A stretch of 31,482 nt of DNA. Source: CAZPXF01 sp964590945. Its GTDB lineage: Bacteria > Bacillota > Clostridia > Lachnospirales > Lachnospiraceae. This document shows positions 15,381 to 22,074 of the stretch, one piece after another. The stretch lies in contig CAZPXF010000014.1 of assembly GCA_964590945.1 (NCBI GenBank), positions 1-31,482 of the forward strand, read 5' to 3'. A program made the position numbers and the translations under genes. The notes below the pieces were generated by a model, which worked only from the letters and a program-made list of their open reading frames with translations, made no database searches and had not been told where the DNA came from. Each line of letters starts with the position of its first letter. Position 1 is the stretch's first letter.

Positions 15381-15587
15381 ATGACAAGTCGTTCATCTAA
15401 CAAAGCAGCCGTACCTGAAGCAAAGGGTGCGCTTGACAAATTTAAGTATGAAGTAGCAAACGAGCTCGGAGTGCCGTTGTCCGAAGGATATAACGGTGAC
15501 CTTACTTCCAAACAGAACGGATCTGTCGGCGGATATATGGTCAAGAAAATGATCGAGCAGCAGGAAAAGCAGATGTCTGGTAAATAA
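15381..15587 (+). CDS. Alpha/beta-type small acid-soluble spore protein
   Basis: This DNA-binding protein coats spore DNA, protects it from UV and heat, and is an amino acid store during germination. At 68 aa it has the usual size. The helix-1 segment KYEVANELGV (22-31) contains the cleavage site of the germination protease GPR (Glu24-Val25 in the EVANE core). The second conserved block GYNGDLTSKQNGSVGGYMVKKMI (36-58 region) forms the DNA-contacting turn. The ATG at 15381 has AAAGGAGGG upstream, a very strong site for a highly expressed protein. It is monocistronic, with a sigma-G-like promoter before it and a strong terminator after it. Its presence shows that the organism or its recent ancestor forms endospores. 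Confidence 0.97.
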   Translation: MTSRSSNKAAVPEAKGALDKFKYEVANELGVPLSEGYNGDLTSKQNGSVGGYMVKKMIEQQEKQMSGK

Positions 15588-15603
15588 CAGACAATCGATC
15601 GGA

Positions 15604-15639
15604 GGGTGTACAAAAGCTTCGGTTTGTGTACACCCTTTT
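15604..15639 (+). terminator. Intrinsic terminator of the SASP gene
   Basis: GGGTGTACA/TGTACACCC form a perfect 9-bp stem (15604-15612 and 15627-15635), with an A/T-rich upper part around GCTTCGG, followed by TTTT at 15636-15639. It ends 5 bases before the recG stop on the other strand. Confidence 0.85.
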
Positions 15640-15644
15640 CCATG

Positions 15645-17690
15645 TCATAAAATATGGAACATCCCTTTATCCACGCCAAAGCTCTCTACATAGGCCGTGA
15701 TCTTCCGGTTCATCTCCGGATCCTTTTCATATTTGATGACTGCTTCATTTGCCATTTTCAAAAGATCAGCATCCTGAAACACATCCCCCAGCCGGAAATC
15801 AAACATTCCGCTCTGACGTATGCCAAACAGATCCCCCGGCCCGCGAAGCTTCAGATCCTCGCCGGCAATATAAAACCCGTCGTTGGATTTATTCAGGATA
15901 CTGAGTCTTTGCATCGTCTCGCGGCTCTTACTTTCCGACATAAAGATGCAGTAGGACTGATGCTTTCCGCGGCCGACGCGTCCCCGGAGCTGATGGAGCT
16001 GCGCGAGACCGAACCGTTCCGCATTTTCCACCATCATGACCGTAGCGTTCGGCACGTTGATCCCCACTTCGATGACTGTCGTAGACACAAGTATCTGTAT
16101 CCGGTTTCCGGCAAACGCCTGCATGATCTCATCTTTTTCTTTTTGCTTCATTTTCCCGTGCAGACAGGCTACCCGGATCGATGGACCAAATTCCTCCTGC
16201 AAATGGGCTGCATAATCAATGACATTCTCCGCCTCTATATACTCGCTCTCCTCCACCATCGCACAGATCACATAGCATTGGCGTCCTTCCGAAATCTGTC
16301 GGCGCATAAACTGGTAAGCCTTCGCCCGGTAATCTGTACCAACCACACAATTTTTGACCGGCAGGCGTTCCGCCGGAAGTTCGTTGATCACTGAAATATC
16401 CAGATCGCCATAGACAATGATCGCCAGTGTCCTTGGGATCGGCGTAGCGCTCATAACCAGGATATGCGGATACAGGCCCTTGGATGCAAATACCTCCCTC
16501 TGTCTGACTCCGAATCGATGCTGCTCATCGGTGATGACAAGCGCGAGATTCTGATATTCTACCGCGTCCTGGATCAGCGCGTGGGTTCCGAGTATGATCT
16601 GCGCCTCGCCGTTTCGGATCCGTTCGCAGGCGGCGCGCTTCTCTTTTGCCGTCATGCTGCCTGTCAAAAGCTCCGGCTTAAGAGGAATCCTGTACTCGTC
16701 AAACATTTTCCGAAAGCTTTCATAGTGCTGTTTTGCCAAAACCTCCGTCGGCGCCATCATAGCTCCCTGCATCCCCTGAAGTCCGACGAGCATGAGCGCC
16801 GCCATTGCAAGGATTGTTTTGCCTGAGCCAACGTCCCCCTGTAAAAGCCGGGACATGGTGTACTGCCCCGTCAGATCCGCCCGTATCTCCTGCCAGGCTT
16901 TTTTCTGCGCTCCGGTAAGTTTATATGGAAGATTCTCAAGAAAATCCTCCACCTCCTGAACAGGATGGATCTTATAGAGATTGTGCTTCCGTTCCTCCTG
17001 ATTTTTCTCCTGTCTTACCGCAAAGATAAACTGAAAAAATTCTTCAAATACAAGCCGCGTTCTCGCGGTGATAAATGCATCCTTATCATTTGGAAAATGA
17101 ATGTTGCGCACCGCATAATCAAATCCCGCAAGTCCATAGTCAAGGCGCACCTCTTCCGGCAGAGGATCCTTCAAAAGCTGCGCGTCCAGCGCCTGCCGGA
17201 TCGACTTGATCAGCGTATTATTTGTCACACCGGAGGTCAGCGGATAGATCGGCTGCATAGTATTCAGTTTTTCATAATATTTTTCGGGCGGAGAAAAAAT
17301 ACCGGGGTGCTCCATACAAAGAACACCCCCTTTTTCCACTATATTACCGCGTAAGATCAATTCCTGCCCCGGCTGCAGGGAATGCCGAAGATACGGCATA
17401 TGGAACCAGGATGCACGCAGCTTCTCTCCGTTCTCATCGGTAAATACTGCCGTTGTGACCATACTGCGTCTTCCGCTCACATTCTGGACCGGACGGCTTA
17501 AATAAACGCGAACCGCAGCGCTTGTGTCCCTCTCGCATTCTGAGAGCGGTTTGGGCTTTTCGAAGATCTCATAGCTTCGTGGAAAATACCCCAGCAGATC
17601 ACCCACTGTAAAAATATGCAGCTTTTCAAACGATCCCGCAGTTTTTTCTCCAATCCCCTTAAGCTCTGTGATTCGGGAATTAAGATTCAT
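15645..17690 (-). CDS. recG: ATP-dependent DNA helicase RecG
   Basis: RecG remodels stalled replication forks and branch-migrates recombination intermediates. The 681-aa protein has the normal layout: an N-terminal HhH-like stretch (ITELKGIGEKTAGSF), a wedge/OB domain to about residue 160, and two helicase domains. Walker A GDVGSGKT is at about 285-292, the RecG-type box DEQHRFG at about 388, MSATPIPRTLA next, then VGINVPNATVMMVENAERFGLAQLHQLRGRVGRG, the signature of motifs V and VI. The ATG at 17690 shares one base with the fakA stop (TAATG), so translation is coupled. yloU-fakA-recG order is the same as in B. subtilis except for intervening serine dehydratase genes there. Confidence 0.97.
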   Translation of the reverse strand: MNLNSRITELKGIGEKTAGSFEKLHIFTVGDLLGYFPRSYEIFEKPKPLSECERDTSAAVRVYLSRPVQNVSGRRSMVTTAVFTDENGEKLRASWFHMPYLRHSLQPGQELILRGNIVEKGGVLCMEHPGIFSPPEKYYEKLNTMQPIYPLTSGVTNNTLIKSIRQALDAQLLKDPLPEEVRLDYGLAGFDYAVRNIHFPNDKDAFITARTRLVFEEFFQFIFAVRQEKNQEERKHNLYKIHPVQEVEDFLENLPYKLTGAQKKAWQEIRADLTGQYTMSRLLQGDVGSGKTILAMAALMLVGLQGMQGAMMAPTEVLAKQHYESFRKMFDEYRIPLKPELLTGSMTAKEKRAACERIRNGEAQIILGTHALIQDAVEYQNLALVITDEQHRFGVRQREVFASKGLYPHILVMSATPIPRTLAIIVYGDLDISVINELPAERLPVKNCVVGTDYRAKAYQFMRRQISEGRQCYVICAMVEESEYIEAENVIDYAAHLQEEFGPSIRVACLHGKMKQKEKDEIMQAFAGNRIQILVSTTVIEVGINVPNATVMMVENAERFGLAQLHQLRGRVGRGKHQSYCIFMSESKSRETMQRLSILNKSNDGFYIAGEDLKLRGPGDLFGIRQSGMFDFRLGDVFQDADLLKMANEAVIKYEKDPEMNRKITAYVESFGVDKGMFHIL

Positions 17691-19366
17691 TATTCTACCG
17701 CCAATACATAGTAATAAATCGGCTGACCGCCGTAGTGCGCGTCAATATCGAGATCCTCATAAGTCTCCTCAAGTTCGGCGATAAAATCCTCCGCAGTTTC
17801 CTTCGGAATGTCCGAGCCGTAATAAATACTGATCAGCTCAGACTCCTCATCTACCATCTCAGAGAGCATCTTCTTTGTCGTCTCGGCAATAGACGTTCCG
17901 ACTGCCATGATCCCCTCGTCGCCAATACCCATGATGTCTCCCTCATGGATCTCTTTATCGTCAATCCTTGTATCGCGGACAGCATATGTCACCTGTCCGG
18001 TCTTAACATTCCGGATCTCCCGTGTGATCGTATCCACATTCGTCGGAATATCCAGATCCGGATTGTAATTGATCACCGCCGTTATCCCCTGCGGAACCGT
18101 CTTTGTCGGGATTACGATGATATCCTTGTCCTCAACAAGCGCCTGCGCCTGATTTGCCGCAAGGATGATATTCTTATTGTTTGGCAGGATGAAAATATGG
18201 TCTGCATTGATCTGATCTATCGCAAAAAGCATATCCTCCGTGCTTGGATTCATTGTCTGGCCGCCTTCGATGATATGATCGACGCCAAGCTCACGGAAAA
18301 TATCATTCAGGCCCTCGCCGATAGAAACGGTAATAAATCCAACGTCCTTCCGCGGCGTCGGCTTATTCCCGGCAGCCTTCTGTTCCTCCGCAAGCTTCTG
18401 TGTATTCTGAAACAGACGTTCCTGATGTTCCTCGCGCATATTGTCGATCTTCATACGTGTAAGCTGTCCGAATGTCAGAGCCCTCTGAATCGCAAGACCC
18501 GGATCATTGGTATGGACATGGATCTTGACTACATCGTCATCTGCGACACATACGATAGAGTCGCCGATCGATTCCAGATAAGCCTTAAAATCCGCCTCGT
18601 CCTGATCGGTAAATTCCTTCTCCAGCATGATAATAAACTCTGTACAATATCCGAACTTAATATCCGCCGCTTCCAGTGTCTTAACAGACGCTCCGCCGGA
18701 TGCCGCTGTCTTCGGCGTGTCGGAAACTTCAAATGTATATTCCATTTCCTTTCCAAGAAAGGCGTCATACGCCCCGCGAAGAACGGTCATAAGTCCCTGT
18801 CCGCCGGAATCTACAACGCCGGCCTCTTTCAGAATCGGAAGGAGCTCCGGCGTACCTGCAAGCACTTCATCGCCGTAGGAAAGGACGGCCGGAATGAACT
18901 CATCCAGCGATTCCATCTCCTCCGCAAGCTCAGCGGCTTTCTCCGCCATTCCCCTGGCTACAGTAAGGATCGTTCCTTCCTTTGGCTTCATTACAGCCTT
19001 GTACGCCGTCTCTTTTGCTTTCTGGAAAGCATCAGCTAAAATCACAACATCAATCTCATTGTACTCCCGGATCACCTTTGTAAATCCACGGAAAAGCTGT
19101 GAAAGGATGACTCCTGAATTTCCTCTGGCGCCGCGCAGGGAGCCGGATGAAATAGCTTTTGCGATCGACTTCATATCCGGATGGGCAATATGATTGACTT
19201 CCTTTGCTGCGGACATGATCGTAAGAGACATATTCGTTCCGGTATCGCCGTCCGGCACCGGAAATACATTTAATTCGTTAATATATTCTTTCTCGGATTC
19301 CAGCTTATGGGCTCCGGACAAAAACATCTTCGCAATCATTTCCGCATTTAAAGTTTTGACTGACAC
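17690..19366 (-). CDS. fakA: DAK2-domain fatty acid kinase subunit FakA (YloV)
   Basis: FakA phosphorylates fatty acids held by a FakB carrier to acyl-phosphate, feeding exogenous fatty acids into membrane lipids. The N-terminal DAK2 (DhaL-like) domain has NVFPVPDGDTGTNM, with Asp39 and Asp41 as part of the Mg-ATP site, and SLRGARGNSGVILSQLFRG. A middle domain and the C-terminal DegV-like domain (GFITVSIGEGLNDIFRELG, GGQTMNPSTEDML) complete it at 558 aa. I start at a GTG at 19366, with GGAGG eight bases upstream; the longer TTG start at 19387 would overlap the yloU stop and precede the ribosome binding site. No fakB is in the window. Gap to yloU is 13 bases. Confidence 0.93.
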   Translation of the reverse strand: MSVKTLNAEMIAKMFLSGAHKLESEKEYINELNVFPVPDGDTGTNMSLTIMSAAKEVNHIAHPDMKSIAKAISSGSLRGARGNSGVILSQLFRGFTKVIREYNEIDVVILADAFQKAKETAYKAVMKPKEGTILTVARGMAEKAAELAEEMESLDEFIPAVLSYGDEVLAGTPELLPILKEAGVVDSGGQGLMTVLRGAYDAFLGKEMEYTFEVSDTPKTAASGGASVKTLEAADIKFGYCTEFIIMLEKEFTDQDEADFKAYLESIGDSIVCVADDDVVKIHVHTNDPGLAIQRALTFGQLTRMKIDNMREEHQERLFQNTQKLAEEQKAAGNKPTPRKDVGFITVSIGEGLNDIFRELGVDHIIEGGQTMNPSTEDMLFAIDQINADHIFILPNNKNIILAANQAQALVEDKDIIVIPTKTVPQGITAVINYNPDLDIPTNVDTITREIRNVKTGQVTYAVRDTRIDDKEIHEGDIMGIGDEGIMAVGTSIAETTKKMLSEMVDEESELISIYYGSDIPKETAEDFIAELEETYEDLDIDAHYGGQPIYYYVLAVE

Positions 19367-19379
19367 GATTTGTTCCTCC

Positions 19380-19739
19380 TTAATCAATTACTCTTACGCC
19401 CTCTACATACACATTGATCGTATCAATGGCCATATTGGCGAATTCCTCGATTTTGTATTTCGTATTGCTGATCAGATTCTCTGTAACTGCGGAGATGCTC
19501 ACCCCGTAAGAAACAATTACATGGAAATTAAGAGTCAGCCTGTTCTCTTCGGAAATGGATACCTCAACACCCTTTGCGATGTTGTCTCTCTTCAGAAGCT
19601 TAACCAGACCGTCCTTCATGCTGACTGCCGCCATACCTACAATACCAAAGCATTCAACTGCAACAGATCCGGCATATTTTGCAATAACATCAGAATCAAT
19701 GGTTACTGTTCCATAATCGGTATTCATTGTTCCACGCAT
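19380..19739 (-). CDS. yloU: Asp23/Gls24 family envelope stress protein
   Basis: The Asp23 family comprises small cytoplasmic proteins linked to the membrane and envelope stress; the exact biochemical role is not settled. The 119-aa protein has the family pattern: TDYGTVTIDSDVIAKYAGSVAVECFGIVGMA at the N-terminus and the central LTLNFHVIVSYGVSISAVTENLISNTKYKIEE block. The ATG at 19739 has GGAGG eight bases upstream; longer in-frame starts precede that site. It is the first gene of yloU-fakA-recG, with its own strong promoter, divergent from rpmB exactly as in Bacillus. Confidence 0.93.
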   Translation of the reverse strand: MRGTMNTDYGTVTIDSDVIAKYAGSVAVECFGIVGMAAVSMKDGLVKLLKRDNIAKGVEVSISEENRLTLNFHVIVSYGVSISAVTENLISNTKYKIEEFANMAIDTINVYVEGVRVID

Positions 19740-19783
19740 ATCTATTACCTCCTGATTAATTAATCCCATAATACAACGATTAT

Positions 19784-19812
19784 ATTATACATATTTTGGA
19801 CCTCTCTGACAA
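19784..19812 (-). promoter_or_regulatory. Sigma-A promoter of yloU-fakA-recG
   Basis: On the minus strand TTGTCA (19812-19807), 17 bases, TATAAT (19789-19784): 5/6 and 6/6 matches. The start near 19777 leaves about 38 bases to the yloU ATG. Confidence 0.85.
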
Positions 19813-19841
19813 TCTTTCTTTTATTTTTTTTTGATTTACTC

Positions 19842-19870
19842 TTGCAATGACTTATTTTATCTGATAAAAT
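19842..19870 (+). promoter_or_regulatory. Sigma-A promoter of rpmB
   Basis: TTGCAA (19842-19847), 17 bases, TAAAAT (19865-19870), with TGA just before it as an extended -10. The start near 19877 leaves a leader of about 44 bases. Confidence 0.75.
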
Positions 19871-19920
19871 ATCAACTGTTATGGGTCTAATGACTATTTT
19901 GTTTGTTAGGAGGTGCAATC

Positions 19921-20106
19921 ATGGCTAAATGTGCTATTTGTGAAAAGGGTGCTCATTTTGGAAACAATGTCAGCCACTCTAATAGAAAAACATCAAAAAT
20001 GTGGAAGTCTAATGTGAAATCTGTACGAGTTAAGACAGAAGGCGGCTCTAAGAAGATGTATGTATGTACAGCTTGTCTGAGATCCGGAAAAGTTGAGCGC
20101 GCATAA
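19921..20106 (+). CDS. rpmB: 50S ribosomal protein L28 (zinc-binding form)
   Basis: L28 is a small 50S subunit protein near the E site. The 61-aa sequence starts MAKCAICEKGAHFGNNVSHS and carries two CxxC pairs (Cys4/Cys7 and Cys49/Cys52), a zinc ribbon typical of the C+ form of L28. The ATG at 19921 has AGGAGG seven to eight bases upstream; a longer start 18 bases earlier lies in the ribosome binding site. It is monocistronic, with an extended -10 promoter before it and a strong terminator after it. If the genome also has a zinc-free L28 paralogue, it would be zinc-regulated; none is seen here. Confidence 0.97.
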   Translation: MAKCAICEKGAHFGNNVSHSNRKTSKMWKSNVKSVRVKTEGGSKKMYVCTACLRSGKVERA

Positions 20107-20130
20107 TTGATGTATGACAGATGTTAAGAG

Positions 20131-20175
20131 GACTGTTGCGATGACTGATTTATCAGCTATCCAGCAGTCTTTTTT
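20131..20175 (+). terminator. Intrinsic terminator of rpmB
   Basis: GACTGTTG (20131-20138) pairs with CAGCAGTC (20162-20169) and an upper stem continues (GATGACTGA with TCAGCTATC, two weak pairs) around a TTTA loop. Six T follow (20170-20175). Confidence 0.9.
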
Positions 20176-20210
20176 GCTGTTCCTGCATATAGCAGAGGTC
20201 TTCTTTCCTG

Positions 20211-20261
20211 AAAAAAGACTATTGCGGCAGCAGACATATGATCACCCGCTGTACAATAGTC
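20211..20261 (-). terminator. Intrinsic terminator of the zapA-ytfJ region operon
   Basis: On the minus strand GACTATTG (20261-20254) pairs with CAATAGTC (20224-20217), with an inner CAGC/GCTG stem, followed by six T (20216-20211). It starts two bases after the stop of the 45-aa gene and faces the rpmB terminator. Confidence 0.88.
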
Positions 20262-20263
20262 TC

Positions 20264-20401
20264 TTATCTGCAATAAAAATTGTAGCTCAAAAGCAGAAAC
20301 AATATCACAATAAGAATCCCAAGAAACAGATTTGGCAAAAGCATCATCAGGATCATGCCGATCGCGATGAAAAACAATGCTACAGCAATCGCCTGCCTCA
20401 T
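20264..20401 (-). CDS. Small two-TM membrane peptide (45 aa)
   Basis: This short gene lies between ytfJ and the operon terminator. It starts with ATG at 20401 with GGGAGG eight bases upstream and ends with TAA at 20266-20264. The peptide begins MRQAIAVALFFIAIGMILMM, turns at LPNL and continues with a second hydrophobic run (FLGILIVILFLLL) to a C-terminal SYNFYCR. So it is almost certainly a hairpin of two membrane helices. Good ribosome binding site, position inside the operon (about 40 bases after ytfJ) and an adjacent terminator all support a real gene. I do not recognise a family with a known role; a link to spore or envelope functions of ytfI/ytfJ is only positional. Confidence 0.75.
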   Translation of the reverse strand: MRQAIAVALFFIAIGMILMMLLPNLFLGILIVILFLLLSYNFYCR

Positions 20402-20440
20402 CTTCACCGCCTCCCGGAATCTCTCTTATTCTATTATATG

Positions 20441-20845
20441 CTATTGATCTTTCAAAAGTTCTTCGATATCCTCCTCCGTACGGATTTCTCCATCTTTTTT
20501 ATCTTTATTCACAAAAGAAGATATCTTATCTACCGCATCCGGCACCAGATCCAGGATCTTTGTCATGGTATCCTGATTCTTAATATTCACAAGACGGATA
20601 TTTCCGTTCTGGATCACGAGAACAGCGCTTGGAGTGATCCGTCCGCCGAGACCTCCTGCGCCGTTATTACGCTTGTCTCCCTGAAATGCACCGGCGCCGA
20701 GGCCAAAGGAAACATCCACAAGAGGAAGAAGGATCGTTTCCCCAATGTGAACAGCGTCCCCGATTACCGTTTTTGTTGAAATAACGCTGTTCATCCCTTT
20801 AAACAGCGCCTCGATTGAATTTTGAAAATTATTATCTGCCATCAT
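20441..20845 (-). CDS. ytfJ: GerW family sporulation/germination protein YtfJ
   Basis: YtfJ (GerW) is a spore protein that in Bacillus is needed for normal germination with some germinants; its biochemistry is unclear. The 134-aa protein shows the family core: NFQNSIEALFKGMNSVI, GDAVHIGETILLPLVDVSFGLGAGAF, the Gly-rich NNGAGGLGGRITPSAVLVI and a polar acidic tail. The start is one of two adjacent ATG codons (20845 or 20842) behind AAGGAGG; I use the first. It lies 24 bases after the DUF2953 gene. DUF2953 (YtfI) and YtfJ are also neighbours in B. subtilis, which supports the call. Confidence 0.92.
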   Translation of the reverse strand: MMADNNFQNSIEALFKGMNSVISTKTVIGDAVHIGETILLPLVDVSFGLGAGAFQGDKRNNGAGGLGGRITPSAVLVIQNGNIRLVNIKNQDTMTKILDLVPDAVDKISSFVNKDKKDGEIRTEEDIEELLKDQ

Positions 20846-20869
20846 TTGCTCCTCCTTATATTCACTCAT

Positions 20870-21739
20870 TTAAGAAAATTGCTTCCTTAGCTTCATCATA
20901 AATCTGCGTGTTTCACGATCCATCATCAGACGCATCCCGGCGATCAGTACATAGATCAGACGGAAGCGCCCCTTAGCAAAAAATTCCACGTCTATGATCT
21001 CTTCTTCAAAATCCGGGGAGACCTGAATGACAGGCCCGAGCCATGCATATAAAATGCCGATCCCACCGAAAACCTGACCTGTAAGCGCAGGATCTTTCCA
21101 TCCGATCCTGCCACTGATACAGCATTTCTTCGGACGCAGCCTGCGCAGGAGAAACCGTATCTGCTTCCATACATACTGGAAAATCCTTTGATTTTGCGGA
21201 TCCTGAAGAAAACTGCAAATTGCCGTTCTCTTATCATTCACTTTTTTTATTTTATCACAGATATTCCGGAAAGTATATTTGATTCTTTTGATTCTTTTCC
21301 AAAATCCCCGAATCCCATTCCGAATCCCCGGCATCCTCTTTTTGCTCCTGCGGGTCGGCCCGCCATTTCCATGCGCCTCGTCATCTTCCGTTTCTTCTGG
21401 GGATTCCATCATTTGTAAAGATGTCTCCGCTTTCCCGGTATCGGCAGTATCGGAAGATTCCTCCGGCTCTCCATCCGGTCTTCCTTTTTTGGGACGCCTG
21501 ATCCACGCAAAGGCCGCCTGCCATCTTAGTCCATTCTCCGGATCGTACTCCGCTCTTATGCGCAGAAGATGAAACAGCCATGTTCCTCTGATACGAAACC
21601 GCAGTTTCCCACGGTAACTGCCCTCCGTCTGATAGTGAAACGGCATAAAGAAGACGATCCCCATCAAGAGCAGCAGAACGCCCAGCAGTATCAATACTAT
21701 GATTCCTGTTATTTTCAAGATCAAAAAAACAATGTGCAT
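20870..21739 (-). CDS. DUF2953 membrane protein (YtfI-like)
   Basis: The protein has an N-terminal hydrophobic segment (about residues 4-33, with ILLGVLLLLMGIVFF), a beta-rich part (TEGSYRGKLRFRIRGTW), a long low-complexity acidic and basic linker (about 85-160) and a C-terminal DUF2953 core, with FLLRRLRPKKCCISGRIGWKDPALTGQVFGGIG. It has 289 aa. The ATG at 21739 has GGGAG nine bases upstream. The pair DUF2953-YtfJ is conserved in spore formers, so a role in the spore envelope together with YtfJ is likely but not demonstrated. It is separated by 2 bases from the 107-aa gene upstream. Confidence 0.85.
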   Translation of the reverse strand: MHIVFLILKITGIIVLILLGVLLLLMGIVFFMPFHYQTEGSYRGKLRFRIRGTWLFHLLRIRAEYDPENGLRWQAAFAWIRRPKKGRPDGEPEESSDTADTGKAETSLQMMESPEETEDDEAHGNGGPTRRSKKRMPGIRNGIRGFWKRIKRIKYTFRNICDKIKKVNDKRTAICSFLQDPQNQRIFQYVWKQIRFLLRRLRPKKCCISGRIGWKDPALTGQVFGGIGILYAWLGPVIQVSPDFEEEIIDVEFFAKGRFRLIYVLIAGMRLMMDRETRRFMMKLRKQFS

Positions 21740-21741
21740 TC

Positions 21742-22065
21742 TTATTTTCTCCCTGATTCCAGAAGATATTTCCGGATGTTCACATCACCGTTTTTTTCCA
21801 GTGTCTCTTCTACAATCTTCATCGTAAGCTGTACCGCCTCGTCATACCCCGCCGCCAGTCCGACGACCAGACAGTTCTCCGCCTCACGAAAAAGAGGCTG
21901 CATCAGCATAAGCGAATCATAAAATTCAAGCTGTCTTTCCGTATTCTCCGGCACTGTCAGAAGATATACATTCAATGGATATTTTCCATGCCGGATGCGC
22001 CGTATTATTTTTTTCTCTTTTCCTTCCAGCGAACCGCTGACATACAAGTGCCGTCTGAACCGCAT
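21742..22065 (-). CDS. Hypothetical protein (107 aa)
   Basis: I do not recognise this protein. It is soluble and mixed alpha/beta in appearance. Its parts are a basic N-terminus (MRFRRHLYVSGSLEGKEKKI), a predicted strand (NVYLLTVPEN), a hydrophobic turn (NCLVVGLAAGYDEAVQLTMKIVEETL) and a polar tail. The last two blocks resemble a small regulatory or binding fold, but no motif names one. ATG at 22065 has AAGGTGAGA upstream. It starts 9 bases after the PBP gene and ends 2 bases before the DUF2953 gene, so it is surely co-transcribed between cell-wall and spore genes. Confidence 0.8.
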   Translation of the reverse strand: MRFRRHLYVSGSLEGKEKKIIRRIRHGKYPLNVYLLTVPENTERQLEFYDSLMLMQPLFREAENCLVVGLAAGYDEAVQLTMKIVEETLEKNGDVNIRKYLLESGRK

Positions 22066-22074
22066 ATTCTCACC

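Noticed and set aside
17735..19039. A 434-codon plus-strand open frame opposite fakA
   Set aside because: It lies wholly antisense to a well-conserved kinase gene, has no ribosome binding site, and is rich in Arg, His, Cys and Ile as expected from reversed codons.
20176..20210. A further hairpin GTCTT...AAGAC between the two convergent terminators
   Set aside because: The stem is short and its T-rich arm belongs to the neighbouring terminator's A/T tract; it adds nothing beyond the two stronger hairpins.
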